Origin: Streptomyces sp. NBC_00654
Lineage (GTDB): Bacteria > Actinomycetota > Actinomycetes > Streptomycetales > Streptomycetaceae
Direction of reading: 5' to 3'
Length of the DNA stretch: 64,000 nucleotides
NCBI RefSeq assembly: GCF_026341775.1
Contig: NZ_JAPEOB010000003.1
Location: 1,220,490-1,284,489 of the forward strand
Part shown: positions 1 to 9,400 of the stretch, piece after piece
Layout: every line of letters starts with the position of its first letter
Position numbering within the stretch: the first letter of the stretch is position 1
Made by a program: the position numbers and the translations under genes
The notes under the pieces: model-generated
The model's database searches: none
Told to the model about the DNA's origin: nothing
Seen by the model: the letters and a program-made list of their open reading frames with translations, nothing else

Positions 1-1
1 C

Positions 2-586
2 CTGACCGGCGGCATCGGCATGGTGCTGCTCCAGGTCATCTACCTGAACCTCGTCTCCGCGTACGTGGCCCGGCGCGAGGAACTCGTCCTGAAGCGGCTG
101 CGCACGGGCGAGGTCTCCGACCCGGAGATCCTGACCGGGACCGCCCTGCCGGCCGTGCTCCTGACCCTCGTCCAGTGCGTACTGATCGTCGTGATCGGCA
201 CGTTCGCCTTCGACCTCCGGTCGCCGGGGCGGCCGGACCTGCTCGTCGCCGGGCTCCTGGTGGGGTCCGTCCTGCTGTCCGCGCTGGCGGCGGCGACCGC
301 GACTCTGACCCGTACGGTGCAGACCTCGCAGCTCACCACGCTGCCGCTGTTCTTCGTCTCGATGCTGGGCTCCGGTGTCTTCATCCCGCTGGACGTCTTC
401 CCGGACCGGGTCGCCTCGGTGTGCGAGCTGCTGCCGCTGACCGGGGTGATGACCCTCGTACGGGCCGGCTGGCTCGGCGGGGCCGAGGACGGTGACCTGC
501 TCAGGGCGGCGGTGACGGCGCTGGCCTGGACCGTGTTCGCGGTGTTTGCTGTGAAGCGGTGGTTCCGCTGGGACCCCCGTCGCTGA
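2..586 (+). CDS. ABC-2 type transporter permease, 5' truncated by the window edge
   Basis: The reading frame is open from the first bases of the window, so the start codon lies upstream. The visible part has about five hydrophobic segments, including one around LPAVLLTLVQCVLIVVIG, and the C-terminal layout of ABC-2 membrane subunits, with a conserved-looking hydrophobic stretch around SGVFIPLDVFP. Such subunits form the membrane channel of exporters for drugs, lipids or polysaccharides; the ATPase partner would lie to the left. Sixteen bases separate it from a DesK-like kinase gene, an arrangement common for two-component systems that control an adjacent exporter. The substrate cannot be inferred. 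Confidence 0.85.
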   Translation: MTGGIGMVLLQVIYLNLVSAYVARREELVLKRLRTGEVSDPEILTGTALPAVLLTLVQCVLIVVIGTFAFDLRSPGRPDLLVAGLLVGSVLLSALAAATATLTRTVQTSQLTTLPLFFVSMLGSGVFIPLDVFPDRVASVCELLPLTGVMTLVRAGWLGGAEDGDLLRAAVTALAWTVFAVFAVKRWFRWDPRR

Positions 587-602
587 AAGGGAGGGCTGTG
601 CC

Positions 603-2054
603 GTGTGGCTGAGGGCGAGGATGCGGGGCTGGCAGAGCCGCAGCGGCTTCGACAAGATCGATCTCTACACGCGCGGCACCCTGTACTCGCTGGTGTGGCT
701 GACGGCCGTCTCCCAGTCCCTGCTGATGGTGACCCGTCCGGTGCGGGCCTCCGACGCACCCGTCGTACTGATCGTCGGGACGTTGCTGACCGCGCTCGCC
801 CAAGGGTTCTGCGGGACCCGGCTGACCGCCCGCGCAGTCGACCAGTACCTGGGCCTGAGCACCGTCGGCCGGCGGCTCGTCGGCCTCGGATTCGTCCTGT
901 TCCTCGCGAACGCCACCGGGCTGCTGGCCCTCGGCCGGTACACCGGGGTGGAACAGTTCCCCGAGCTGCAACTGGCCCTCATCGCCTCGGCGGTGCCGTT
1001 CGCCACCCCGCTCGTCCTCCTCGTACCGCTGTGGGTGTCACTCGTCTTCCAGACCGTGGTGGCCGCGGCGCTGAGCGGCGGCGCCGCGCTGGCCGGCGCG
1101 GATGGAGCGTTCGTGGTGAGCGTCATCGTCTCGTCGGTCTTCGGCAGCGGGCTGGTCGCGTTCACCACGCGCGTGTCCGCGTGGTCGTTGGGGGTGATGA
1201 CGAAGCTCCGGGACGCCCAGGACATGGAGACCCGGCTCGCCGTCGCCGAGGAGCGGCTGCGGTTCGGCCGCGACCTGCACGACGTGCTGGGCCGGAATCT
1301 GGCGGTGATCGCGCTGAAGAGCGAGCTGGCGGTGGAGCTGGCCCAGCGCGGCCATGCGGCGGCCATGGACCAGATGGTCGAGGTGCAGCGGATCGCGCGC
1401 ACCTCCCAGCAAGAGGTGCGCGATGTCGTACGCGGCTACCGCGAGGCGGACCTGAGCACGGAACTGCTGGGCGCGCGGGGGGTGTTGCGAGCTGCCGGAA
1501 TCGTCTGCGACATCGACGACCGGAGCGGCGGCCTGCTCGCCCCGCCGGTGCAGTCGGCGCTCGGCTGGGTCGTCCGGGAGGCCGCGACCAACGTGCTGCG
1601 GCACGGCGACCCGCAGCGGTGCGCGATCCGGCTCACGACGGCCCGGGGCGCCGCCGTCCTGGTCGTGGAGAACGACGGGATGGCCGTGGCGGGGGACGGG
1701 ACGGCCGTGGAGGGCGACGGGACGGCCGTGCCGGGGGGCGGGGCGGCCGTGGAGGGGGGCGGGGTGCCGGACACCGCCCTCGGGCCCCCGGGCGGCGGCT
1801 CGGGCCTCGCCGGGCTGCGGGAACGGCTCGCGGCGCTCGGCGGATCGCTGGAGGCGGGACCGGCGGGAGCCGGCCTCTTCCGGCTGACCGCGACGGTGCC
1901 GGAATCGGACGCGGGAGCCGGGTCGGGATCCGGGGATGGTGGTCTTGCGTCCCGGGCCGCCGGAGCCGGTGCGGAGTCCGGCCCCGGCTCCGGCCCCGGC
2001 CCCGGTCCCGGTCCCGGGTCATCGCCGCAGGAACCCTTCATGGAGGAACGATGA
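603..2054 (+). CDS. DesK-family sensor histidine kinase
   Basis: Membrane sensor kinase of 483 residues. Several hydrophobic segments occupy residues 25-190, followed by a HisKA_3 dimerisation helix with the phospho-accepting histidine in RDLHDVLG (about H226) and a HATPase domain with N-box REAATNVLRHG (about 325-335) and a glycine box near GSGLAGLRERL. The start is GTG with AGGGAGG about 8 bases upstream. The ATP-lid region carries a repeated GDGTAV-type insertion (DNA 1676-1770), and the C-terminus is a Gly/Pro/Ser tail of roughly 60 residues. Its stop overlaps the response-regulator start (ATGA), so the two are translationally coupled. It probably phosphorylates that regulator and may control the upstream exporter; the signal is unknown. 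Confidence 0.93.
   Translation: MWLRARMRGWQSRSGFDKIDLYTRGTLYSLVWLTAVSQSLLMVTRPVRASDAPVVLIVGTLLTALAQGFCGTRLTARAVDQYLGLSTVGRRLVGLGFVLFLANATGLLALGRYTGVEQFPELQLALIASAVPFATPLVLLVPLWVSLVFQTVVAAALSGGAALAGADGAFVVSVIVSSVFGSGLVAFTTRVSAWSLGVMTKLRDAQDMETRLAVAEERLRFGRDLHDVLGRNLAVIALKSELAVELAQRGHAAAMDQMVEVQRIARTSQQEVRDVVRGYREADLSTELLGARGVLRAAGIVCDIDDRSGGLLAPPVQSALGWVVREAATNVLRHGDPQRCAIRLTTARGAAVLVVENDGMAVAGDGTAVEGDGTAVPGGGAAVEGGGVPDTALGPPGGGSGLAGLRERLAALGGSLEAGPAGAGLFRLTATVPESDAGAGSGSGDGGLASRAAGAGAESGPGSGPGPGPGPGSSPQEPFMEER
1676..1770 (+). repeat. G/C-rich in-frame minisatellite in kinase ATP-lid region
   Basis: Imperfect repeats of about 18-24 bases built on GGGACGGCCGTGGAGGG occur four times and encode GDGTAV-like peptides between the N-box and glycine box of the kinase. 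All copies keep frame, so copy-number change would lengthen or shorten the ATP lid without breaking the gene. Confidence 0.8.
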
Positions 2055-2671
2055 CAACCGCGCCGCCCGTACGGGTGCTGCTCGCCGACGACGAACATCT
2101 GATCCGGGGCGCGCTGGCCGCTCTCCTCGCCCTGGAGGACGATCTCGTCGTGGTCGCGGAGGCGGCGACCGGCCCCGAGGCCATCGCCATGGCGCTGGCC
2201 CACCGGCCCGATGTCGCCGTCCTCGACCTGGAGATGCCGGGGGCGGACGGTGTGAACGTCGCCACATCCCTGCGGTCCGCGCTGCCCGGCTGCCGGACCA
2301 TGATCGTGACGAGCCACGGCCGCCCGGGACATCTCAAACGGGCCCTCGCGGCGGGTGTGCGGGGCTTCGTTCCGAAGACGGTGAGCGCCCGCAGACTCGC
2401 CGAGATCATCCGCAGCGTGCACACCGGAAACCGTTACGTGGACCCGGAGTTGGCCGCCGACGCCATCGCCGCCGGGGACTCTCCGCTGACCGCCAGGGAG
2501 GCCGAAGTACTGGAGCTCGCGGCGGACGGGGCACCCGTCGCGGAGATCGCGGAACGGGCTTCGCTGTCGCAGGGAACCGTGCGGAACTACCTGTCCTCCG
2601 CCGCCTCGAAGATCGGTGCCGAGAACCGTCATACGGCGGTGCGTCTCGCACGGGAGCGAGGATGGGTATAG
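2051..2671 (+). CDS. NarL/LuxR-family response regulator (DesR-like)
   Basis: DNA-binding response regulator of 206 residues. The receiver domain has the acidic pocket ADDEH (D13, D14), phospho-acceptor D59 in VLDLEMPG, and the conserved lysine in GFVPKT. A LuxR-type helix-turn-helix fills the C-terminus (LTAREAEVLELAADG, then a recognition helix around SQGTVRNYLSSA). The ATG start overlaps the kinase stop by four bases and is preceded by GGAGGAACG. It should be the output of the adjacent kinase and plausibly regulates the ABC exporter genes to the left; the target is an inference from position. Confidence 0.95.
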   Translation: MTTAPPVRVLLADDEHLIRGALAALLALEDDLVVVAEAATGPEAIAMALAHRPDVAVLDLEMPGADGVNVATSLRSALPGCRTMIVTSHGRPGHLKRALAAGVRGFVPKTVSARRLAEIIRSVHTGNRYVDPELAADAIAAGDSPLTAREAEVLELAADGAPVAEIAERASLSQGTVRNYLSSAASKIGAENRHTAVRLARERGWV

Positions 2672-2693
2672 TAGGCAACGCGCTTCGGCGCAT

Positions 2694-2769
2694 GCGAACG
2701 TAGCTCAGCTGGTAGAGCGCAACCTTGCCAAGGTTGAGGTCGCGAGTTCGAACCTCGTCGTTCGCTCCA
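2694..2769 (+). tRNA. tRNA-Gly (GCC)
   Basis: A 76-base cloverleaf with encoded CCA. The acceptor stem pairs GCGAACG with CGTTCGC, the D arm is TAGCTCAGCTGGTAGAGC, the anticodon loop is TTGCCAA between a CAACC/GGTTG stem, and the T arm contains GTTCGAAC. Discriminator base is T. It is followed by an intrinsic terminator. Confidence 0.98.
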
Positions 2770-2774
2770 CGGAA

Positions 2775-2805
2775 GAAGGCCCCGGTCCTCAGGACCGGGG
2801 CCTTC
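2775..2805 (+). terminator. Intrinsic terminator after tRNA-Gly
   Basis: Near-perfect 15 bp inverted repeat (GAAGGCCCCGGTCCT / AGGACCGGGGCCTTC) directly 3' of the tRNA. It lacks a long U tract, as is usual in this high-G+C genus, and may also serve the convergent purC gene. Confidence 0.85.
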
Positions 2806-2835
2806 TCGTTGTCCGTCGTACGCGGCTACCAGCGG

Positions 2836-3747
2836 CTACCAGTTGCTGCCGGTCAGCAGTTCGTACGCCTCGATGTACTTGGCGCGGGTCGCGTCGACGA
2901 TCTCCTGCGGCAGCGCCGGGGGCGGCTGCTCGCTCGCGCGGTCCCAGCCGGAGGCCGGCGAGGTCAGCCAGTCCCGGACGAACTGCTTGTCGTACGAGGG
3001 CTGGGCACGGCCCGGCTCCCAGCCCGCGGTGGGCCAGAAGCGGGAGGAGTCGGGGGTCAGCACCTCGTCCGCGATGATCAGCCGCTCGCCGCCGTCCGCC
3101 GTGGGCTCGAAGCCGAACTCGAACTTCGTGTCGGCGAGGATGATCCCCCGCTCGTGCGCGATGTCCCGGGCCCTGCGGTAGACGTCCAGGGTGGTCTGCC
3201 GCAGCAGGGCCGCCGTCTCGACGCCGACCTCCCGGGCGACCTCCTCGTAACTCACGTTCTCGTCGTGGTCGCCGACGGCCGCCTTGGTGGCGGGCGTGAA
3301 GATCGGACCGGGGAGCTCGGACCCGTCGAGGAGCCCCTCGGGAAGGCCGATGCCACAGACCGTACGGGAGCGGTTGTACTCGACGAGTCCCGAGCCGGTC
3401 AGATAGCCGCGGGCCACGCACTCGACCTGGACCATCCGCAGCGACTTGCAGACCAGCGTGCGGCCCGCCCAGTCCGCCGGAGCGCCGGCCGGCAGCTCGG
3501 TGGACAGCACATGGTTGGGCACCAGATCGGCGAGCTGGTCGAACCACCACAGCGAGAGCCGGGTGAGGACGCGGCCCTTGTCGGGGATCTCGGTGGGCAG
3601 GACCCAGTCGTACGCGGACATACGGTCGCTGGCGACCATGACGAGGTCGCCCGCCTCGTTCCGGTACAGGTCACGCACCTTGCCGGTGTGCAGGTGGGTG
3701 AGGCCCGAGACCTGCACGGGCTCGGGCTTTTCTACGAAACCGGACAC
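2836..3747 (-). CDS. purC: Phosphoribosylaminoimidazole-succinocarboxamide synthase (SAICAR synthetase)
   Basis: Cytosolic enzyme of de novo purine synthesis that joins CAIR and aspartate with ATP hydrolysis to give SAICAR. At 303 residues it has the expected length. Family motifs include LHTGKVRDLYRN near the N-terminus, the ATP-site region around KSLRMVQVECVARGYLTGSG, and LADTKFEFGF. The ATG at 3747 precedes MSGFVEKPEPVQVSGL. It converges on tRNA-Gly and lies near purD (8-9 kb) rather than in an operon with it. The region upstream holds a tandem 10 bp repeat that could affect its promoter spacing. Confidence 0.98.
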   Translation of the reverse strand: MSGFVEKPEPVQVSGLTHLHTGKVRDLYRNEAGDLVMVASDRMSAYDWVLPTEIPDKGRVLTRLSLWWFDQLADLVPNHVLSTELPAGAPADWAGRTLVCKSLRMVQVECVARGYLTGSGLVEYNRSRTVCGIGLPEGLLDGSELPGPIFTPATKAAVGDHDENVSYEEVAREVGVETAALLRQTTLDVYRRARDIAHERGIILADTKFEFGFEPTADGGERLIIADEVLTPDSSRFWPTAGWEPGRAQPSYDKQFVRDWLTSPASGWDRASEQPPPALPQEIVDATRAKYIEAYELLTGSNW

Positions 3748-3840
3748 GCTGCCTCCGCGTAGGTTGATCCAGGAGCGGTTCCGATTGTCCCGTATCCCGG
3801 CGCCGGACCCGGGAGCGGGGCCGCCCGGTGCGTCCGGGAG

Positions 3841-3904
3841 GCCGGTGCAGGCCGGTGCAGGCCGGTGCAGGCCGGTGCAGGCCGGTGCAGGCCGGTGCAG
3901 GCCG
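3841..3904. repeat. Six-copy 10 bp tandem repeat upstream of purC
   Basis: Six consecutive perfect copies of GCCGGTGCAG, with a partial copy on each side, in the 252-base gap between purC and the dimethylformamidase-like gene. Perfect identity suggests recent slippage. The gap holds no gene. Confidence 0.95.
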
Positions 3905-3999
3905 GGGGGCGGGCCGGGGAACGCGTCACCTGGTATGTCCTGTCTTCCGGCCGACCGTGCGAGCCGGACCCCGTACGGGCACGGCGTACGGCCGACAGG

Positions 4000-5481
4000 T
4001 CAGTCGCGTTTGCAGATCCGGTCGAGGAGATTGGCCGTGGCGCGCTGGATCCGCGCGTCCACATGGCCGGGGCGGTCCAGCGCCGGGGACCAGGCGAAGG
4101 TGCCGGAGGCGAAGACCAGAGCGCCCGACGGCGCCCGGTACAGGGAGGTCTCCTGGTGGCGGGTGGCCCCCTCCGAGTCCTGGTACGGGGAGTGGGCGAG
4201 CAGGATGCGGTTGTCGTGCTCGGGCAGCGAGGTGCGCGGGAAGTAGCGGTCGGCCTCGCCCGCCACCAGACCGTCCAGCTCGTCGCCCTCGGCGGCCCCC
4301 GTGGCGTCCCAGAGCCAGTGCTCCGCGTTCCGCACGACCAGGGGGCGGGGTTCGGGGACCCGGCCCGCGTACTGGATGCCGAGAAGCTGCTGCTCCGGCC
4401 GGTCGACCTCGCGCCACAGCGTCGGCTTTCCCGGCCCCCGGCGTTTTCGGCAGGTGAGCAGGCGGTCGGGGACCCCGGAGGCGGAGGGGGCGAGGCCGAC
4501 CTGCCAGTACATGGTGTTGGCCGAGAGGAAGACGAGCGAGGTGCCGGTGTCCCGGGCGAGCTCGGTGGTGCGCCGCATGGGCAGGGACCAGTACTCGTCG
4601 TGGCCGGGGAAGATCAGGCCCCGGTAGCGGCTGGGATCGACGCGGCCCGCGTGCAGGTCGCGGGCGTCCGCGTAGGCGAGGTCGTAGCCGTACCGCTCGG
4701 CCCAGCGGATGAAGTCGTAGGCGTGCCCCACGTGGAGCGGCAGACCGGCGCCCGCGAAGGGACGGTCGAAGGAGATCGTGGCGGCGGCGTCCTGCTCGCC
4801 GAGCAGCCGCCCCTGCTCGTCCCAGGCGTGGTAGAGGCTGGCGCCGGTACGGCCGTCCTCGGGGTAGAGGTTGTACGCCTGCCAGGTGATGTCGGGCAGC
4901 AGGAGCAGCAGATCGGCGGGGTGGTCGTCGCGGACCGTGAAGGGGATGTGGGAGCGGTAGCCGTCGACGGTGGTCAGGACGGCGACGTACGCGCCGACCG
5001 ACCAGTAGCCGGGGATCTGCAGTCGCCACGACATCCACCAGTGGTGGCAGGAGACCGTACGGTCGGCGGCCAGCGGGGCGGGCTGGACGATGCCGGAGAG
5101 CCGGGGGCTCGTGGTGATCTTGGCGGCGCCGTCGCCCGCGTAGTGGCCGATCCGGTAGATGTCGACGGAGAACTGCTGAGGCGGGTCCACGGTGATGTGG
5201 AAGTCGATGGCCTCGCCCGGCGCGGCGGCACTGGGCGAGACGAAGCCCTTGATCTGCCGGTGCACATCATCAGCCGTACGAGTGCCACCGCCGGCGCCGC
5301 CACGGCCGAGATCCGGGTCCGCGTACCAGGGAACGACCTGCCCGGTGTCGTCGAAATAGTTCTCGCTGCCGCGCAGCCAGGGCAGCGGCCCTTGGCCGAA
5401 AGGATCGCTCACGGCATGCGCGAGGGCACCCGATTCCCATCGGCGGATGTGTTCCGCCCGGCGAATCTGCTCCGCCCCCAT
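4000..5481 (-). CDS. N,N-dimethylformamidase large-subunit-like protein
   Basis: A 493-residue protein resembling the C-terminal domain family of dimethylformamidase beta subunits, which hydrolyse N-substituted formamides using a mononuclear iron site. Family-like stretches are LLLLPDITWQAYNLYP, SFDRPFAGAG, YDFIRWAERYGYDL and LIFPGHDEYWS, the last containing acidic and tyrosine residues typical of the presumed metal site. The start at 5481 is chosen because GGAGGGGAG lies 6-8 bases upstream; a longer frame reaches 5715 without a comparable site. It is shorter than full bacterial DMFase and no small-subunit gene is nearby, so the true substrate is uncertain. It stands alone between purC and a membrane-protein gene. 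Confidence 0.75.
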   Translation of the reverse strand: MGAEQIRRAEHIRRWESGALAHAVSDPFGQGPLPWLRGSENYFDDTGQVVPWYADPDLGRGGAGGGTRTADDVHRQIKGFVSPSAAAPGEAIDFHITVDPPQQFSVDIYRIGHYAGDGAAKITTSPRLSGIVQPAPLAADRTVSCHHWWMSWRLQIPGYWSVGAYVAVLTTVDGYRSHIPFTVRDDHPADLLLLLPDITWQAYNLYPEDGRTGASLYHAWDEQGRLLGEQDAAATISFDRPFAGAGLPLHVGHAYDFIRWAERYGYDLAYADARDLHAGRVDPSRYRGLIFPGHDEYWSLPMRRTTELARDTGTSLVFLSANTMYWQVGLAPSASGVPDRLLTCRKRRGPGKPTLWREVDRPEQQLLGIQYAGRVPEPRPLVVRNAEHWLWDATGAAEGDELDGLVAGEADRYFPRTSLPEHDNRILLAHSPYQDSEGATRHQETSLYRAPSGALVFASGTFAWSPALDRPGHVDARIQRATANLLDRICKRD

Positions 5482-5938
5482 ACCGCTCCCCTCCCTCAGT
5501 CCCCGGACATCGTTGGTGCGCCAATCTTGTGGCTGGATGTCAGCACTGGGCCCCAGCACATCACATAACGCATGCGATCCGTCACCGTTCGTCGCGAATT
5601 GACGTGAACGGAACCTGCCCTTCCGGTTATTGGGGGCCGGGAGCGATCCGTGCCGCGCCGCGAAGAAGGCGGATGCGGGACCGGTCCGGGAGGCGCACAC
5701 GACGGCGCCCGCCACGGGCCGGGGCGGCTACCGGCGGGCATCCGGGGCGAGTTGGGGCGAGTCGAGCGGGCCGGATGGGCAAGTTTCGGCCGCGAGAGGC
5801 CCGCGTACGGCCCGTTGCCGCCCCGGGCAGTGCCGGGCTGCCCGGGACTGCCCCAACTCGCCCCGGACTGCTCAGACTGCCCGGACCGCCCCGTACGGCT
5901 CCTTGCGGCCGGGGAGCGGCCCGGGAGCGGCCCGTTGC
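5482..5938. other. 457-base intergenic region
   Basis: Lies upstream of the dimethylformamidase-like gene and downstream of the next leftward gene. It contains imperfect C/G-rich repeats (GGACTGCCC-like at 5838-5895; GGGAGCGGCCC twice at 5914-5935) and must hold the promoter for the leftward gene. I see no supported ORF or RNA. Confidence 0.6.
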
Positions 5939-7648
5939 TCAGACCAGGCGTACCGGCTTGTCCGAGCGCACACCCAGATCGGTGAGCCAGTTCCGCAAAG
6001 GCCCCGCGTCGCCGTCCTCCACGAGGCTGAGGACCGGCGTACCCAGGTCCGCCCGGCGCTCGCCGTCGACCAGCAGCGCGGGTCCGTCCAGCCAGTCCAG
6101 CCCGGGGGCCGCCCCTGCCGTGTCCACGGCCGCGCAGCAGACCATCGCCGCGACATGGTCGGCGAGCAACTCCGTGCCCGTACGCGGCGGCTGGAGCGGG
6201 AAGAGCGGAAGCGGATCGGGGCCCCAGAGGTCGAGGGGGTCCGGTTCCGCGCCGCCCGATGTGCGCGGCGCCGACGCACCGCCCCCGGCCGGCGGGGCCG
6301 TGGCCTCCTCGCGGGCGACCTCGGCACTGATCCCGGCCGCCAGCTCCTCGCCCGTACCGCCCGGTCCTGCGAGGTGTTCCATGACCCGGGCCAGGGTGGG
6401 GCCGCCGGGCTCGGCCGCGGACACCGGAGGTACGCCCAGGGAGTCGAGCACCCGGTGCAGCCGGGCGGCCTCCGAACGCCACTTACGGTCGACGACCTCC
6501 TCGGGATACTGCTGCCAGTCGACCGGCGCCCAGTCGGGGCCGCTCTCCGCGGGACCGCCGTGGAAGAGCCGGGCGGCCAGCAGCGAGGCCGCCTCGTCGG
6601 CCGTACCGGGTTCTTCCAGGAGATCGCAGGCGGGCCGCTCGCCGAGCCGGGAGGCGAAGCCCTCGGCCAGCCGGTCGCGCCGGGAGAGCTCCGTGAGCGC
6701 GGAGACGACGCCCGCGTCCAGCCGCGAGGGCCAGCGCCCCATCCGCCAGGCGGGCAGCGCGACCCGGGTCAGCAGCCGGTCCCAGCCCGCGTAGGCGAGG
6801 CCGACCTGTTCCTGGGCGACGATGCGGAGCCCGTAATCCACACCCTGTGCGCGCATGGAGGCGGAAGCGGCGACGCACCGCTCCATCTCGGCGGCGTGGC
6901 TGCGGCAACTGCGCAGCAGCAGCCGGGAGACCCAGCCGACGAAGGCGAGCGGGAGCCCGCGCAGCGGCCCGGCTCCGGCCGCGGAGGCGTCCGCGACCGC
7001 CGCGTCGAGCCCGCGCACGAACCGGCGTGCCGCGGCTATGTCGGGGTGCGCGGAGGGCGCCGTGCCCGCGACGACCGGGGCGAGCACCGCGCGCAGCTCG
7101 GCGACCCGCATCCACCACAGGAAGGGCGAGCCGATCACCAGGACGGGGGCGGCCGGCACCCTGCGGCGGCGGCGCTCGGCCGCGAAGTCCTGGGCCAACG
7201 CTCGTGGTTCCGCCCGGCTCTTCGGCTGGGCGGCGGGATGCGTACGGTCCTCCAGCCAGCTGTCGCAGTCCGGGGTCAGCGCTATGGCCGACGGCGCCGG
7301 GACATCGAGCCGGTCGGCCAGGTCCCGGACCAGCCGGTAGAGATCGGGGGCCGCTTCCTCCGTCACGGCGACGGTCGGGCTGACCGCGGGCCGCGCGCGG
7401 GCGACGGCCCCCGCGACGCCGACGGTGACCAGCAGCACCAGGACCGCCAGGCAGGCCACCGACCAGCGCACGGCGTCCCAGCCGGCGCCGCCGATATGGC
7501 CCTGCGCGGCCGCGGCGAACAGCACGACGGCCACGGCCGCCGGCAGGATCGCCACGGCGAGTGCCCTGCTGCGGATACGCAGCAGGGCGAGCGCTCGGGC
7601 CCGCGCGGCCCGCGCCCCCAGCTCTTCACCTACGTCGGTACCTGACAC
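5939..7648 (-). CDS. Membrane protein with degenerate M48-type peptidase core
   Basis: Protein of 569 residues with two N-terminal membrane segments (about residues 32-50 and 65-85). The following region has the spacing of M48/HtpX-type metallopeptidases: a DVPAPSAIAL stretch, then VLVIGSPFLWWMRVAELRAV. In active M48 enzymes the ELxAVLA element runs into HExxH; here it reads ELRAVLAPVVAG with no histidines. It is therefore probably a catalytically dead relative, perhaps a scaffold or regulator. The C-terminal half is rich in Ala, Pro and Gly and is unassigned. It sits between housekeeping genes (purC, purD), so it is likely conserved in the genus, but its function is unknown. Confidence 0.7.
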   Translation of the reverse strand: MSGTDVGEELGARAARARALALLRIRSRALAVAILPAAVAVVLFAAAAQGHIGGAGWDAVRWSVACLAVLVLLVTVGVAGAVARARPAVSPTVAVTEEAAPDLYRLVRDLADRLDVPAPSAIALTPDCDSWLEDRTHPAAQPKSRAEPRALAQDFAAERRRRRVPAAPVLVIGSPFLWWMRVAELRAVLAPVVAGTAPSAHPDIAAARRFVRGLDAAVADASAAGAGPLRGLPLAFVGWVSRLLLRSCRSHAAEMERCVAASASMRAQGVDYGLRIVAQEQVGLAYAGWDRLLTRVALPAWRMGRWPSRLDAGVVSALTELSRRDRLAEGFASRLGERPACDLLEEPGTADEAASLLAARLFHGGPAESGPDWAPVDWQQYPEEVVDRKWRSEAARLHRVLDSLGVPPVSAAEPGGPTLARVMEHLAGPGGTGEELAAGISAEVAREEATAPPAGGGASAPRTSGGAEPDPLDLWGPDPLPLFPLQPPRTGTELLADHVAAMVCCAAVDTAGAAPGLDWLDGPALLVDGERRADLGTPVLSLVEDGDAGPLRNWLTDLGVRSDKPVRLV

Positions 7649-8016
7649 GGCCGGAAGTCACCCCCTCTGCCCCCGCGACGCTGTTGCTCACTCCCCCACT
7701 GTGGCACCCGTCACTGACATCGCAATGCCGGTGGGCCAAGTGCCGGAACGCTTGCGCCGCACCCTAGTTGGGGGCTCGGCGGACGTCATCCGCATGGCCT
7801 AGTCGTCACTCGATGGAATGGCTTTGGGCAAAGCTGCTGACGTGCGGGCGCTGATAAGGCAGTGCCACCGGTGCGTGCGGCTCAAAAGCGCCTCACGCAC
7901 CGGCGCACATGGGGCGCGCAACCCACGGAGATACCGGGTCGAAAGCCTCCCGGCGGTCCGGTCTCCGCGGCGGCGGGCAGACCTCCGCGGCGGCAATCGG
8001 ACCCCCGCGGCGGCGG
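7649..8016. other. 368-base intergenic region with CCGCGGCGGC repeats
   Basis: Between the M48-like gene and the 3' end of purD. Four copies of a (T/C)CCGCGGCGGC element occur at 7960-8030, the last running into the purD 3' end. The left part must hold the promoter for the leftward M48-like gene. No gene is supported. Confidence 0.6.
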
Positions 8017-9267
<1,251 letters not shown>

Positions 9268-9400
9268 GGGTGCAGCCTAACCGCCGGGTGCCGGGGGTCT
9301 TGACGGCCGCCGGTCCGTGGACATCCTCCAGGTCCGCCAGGCCGTGGACCGCCATGGTCTCCGCCGGTCCGTGGACAGCGGGGAGGCGTCACCGGCCTCG

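Noticed and set aside
3841..3904. CRISPR-like array
   Set aside because: The units are 10 bases with no spacers; it is a simple tandem repeat.
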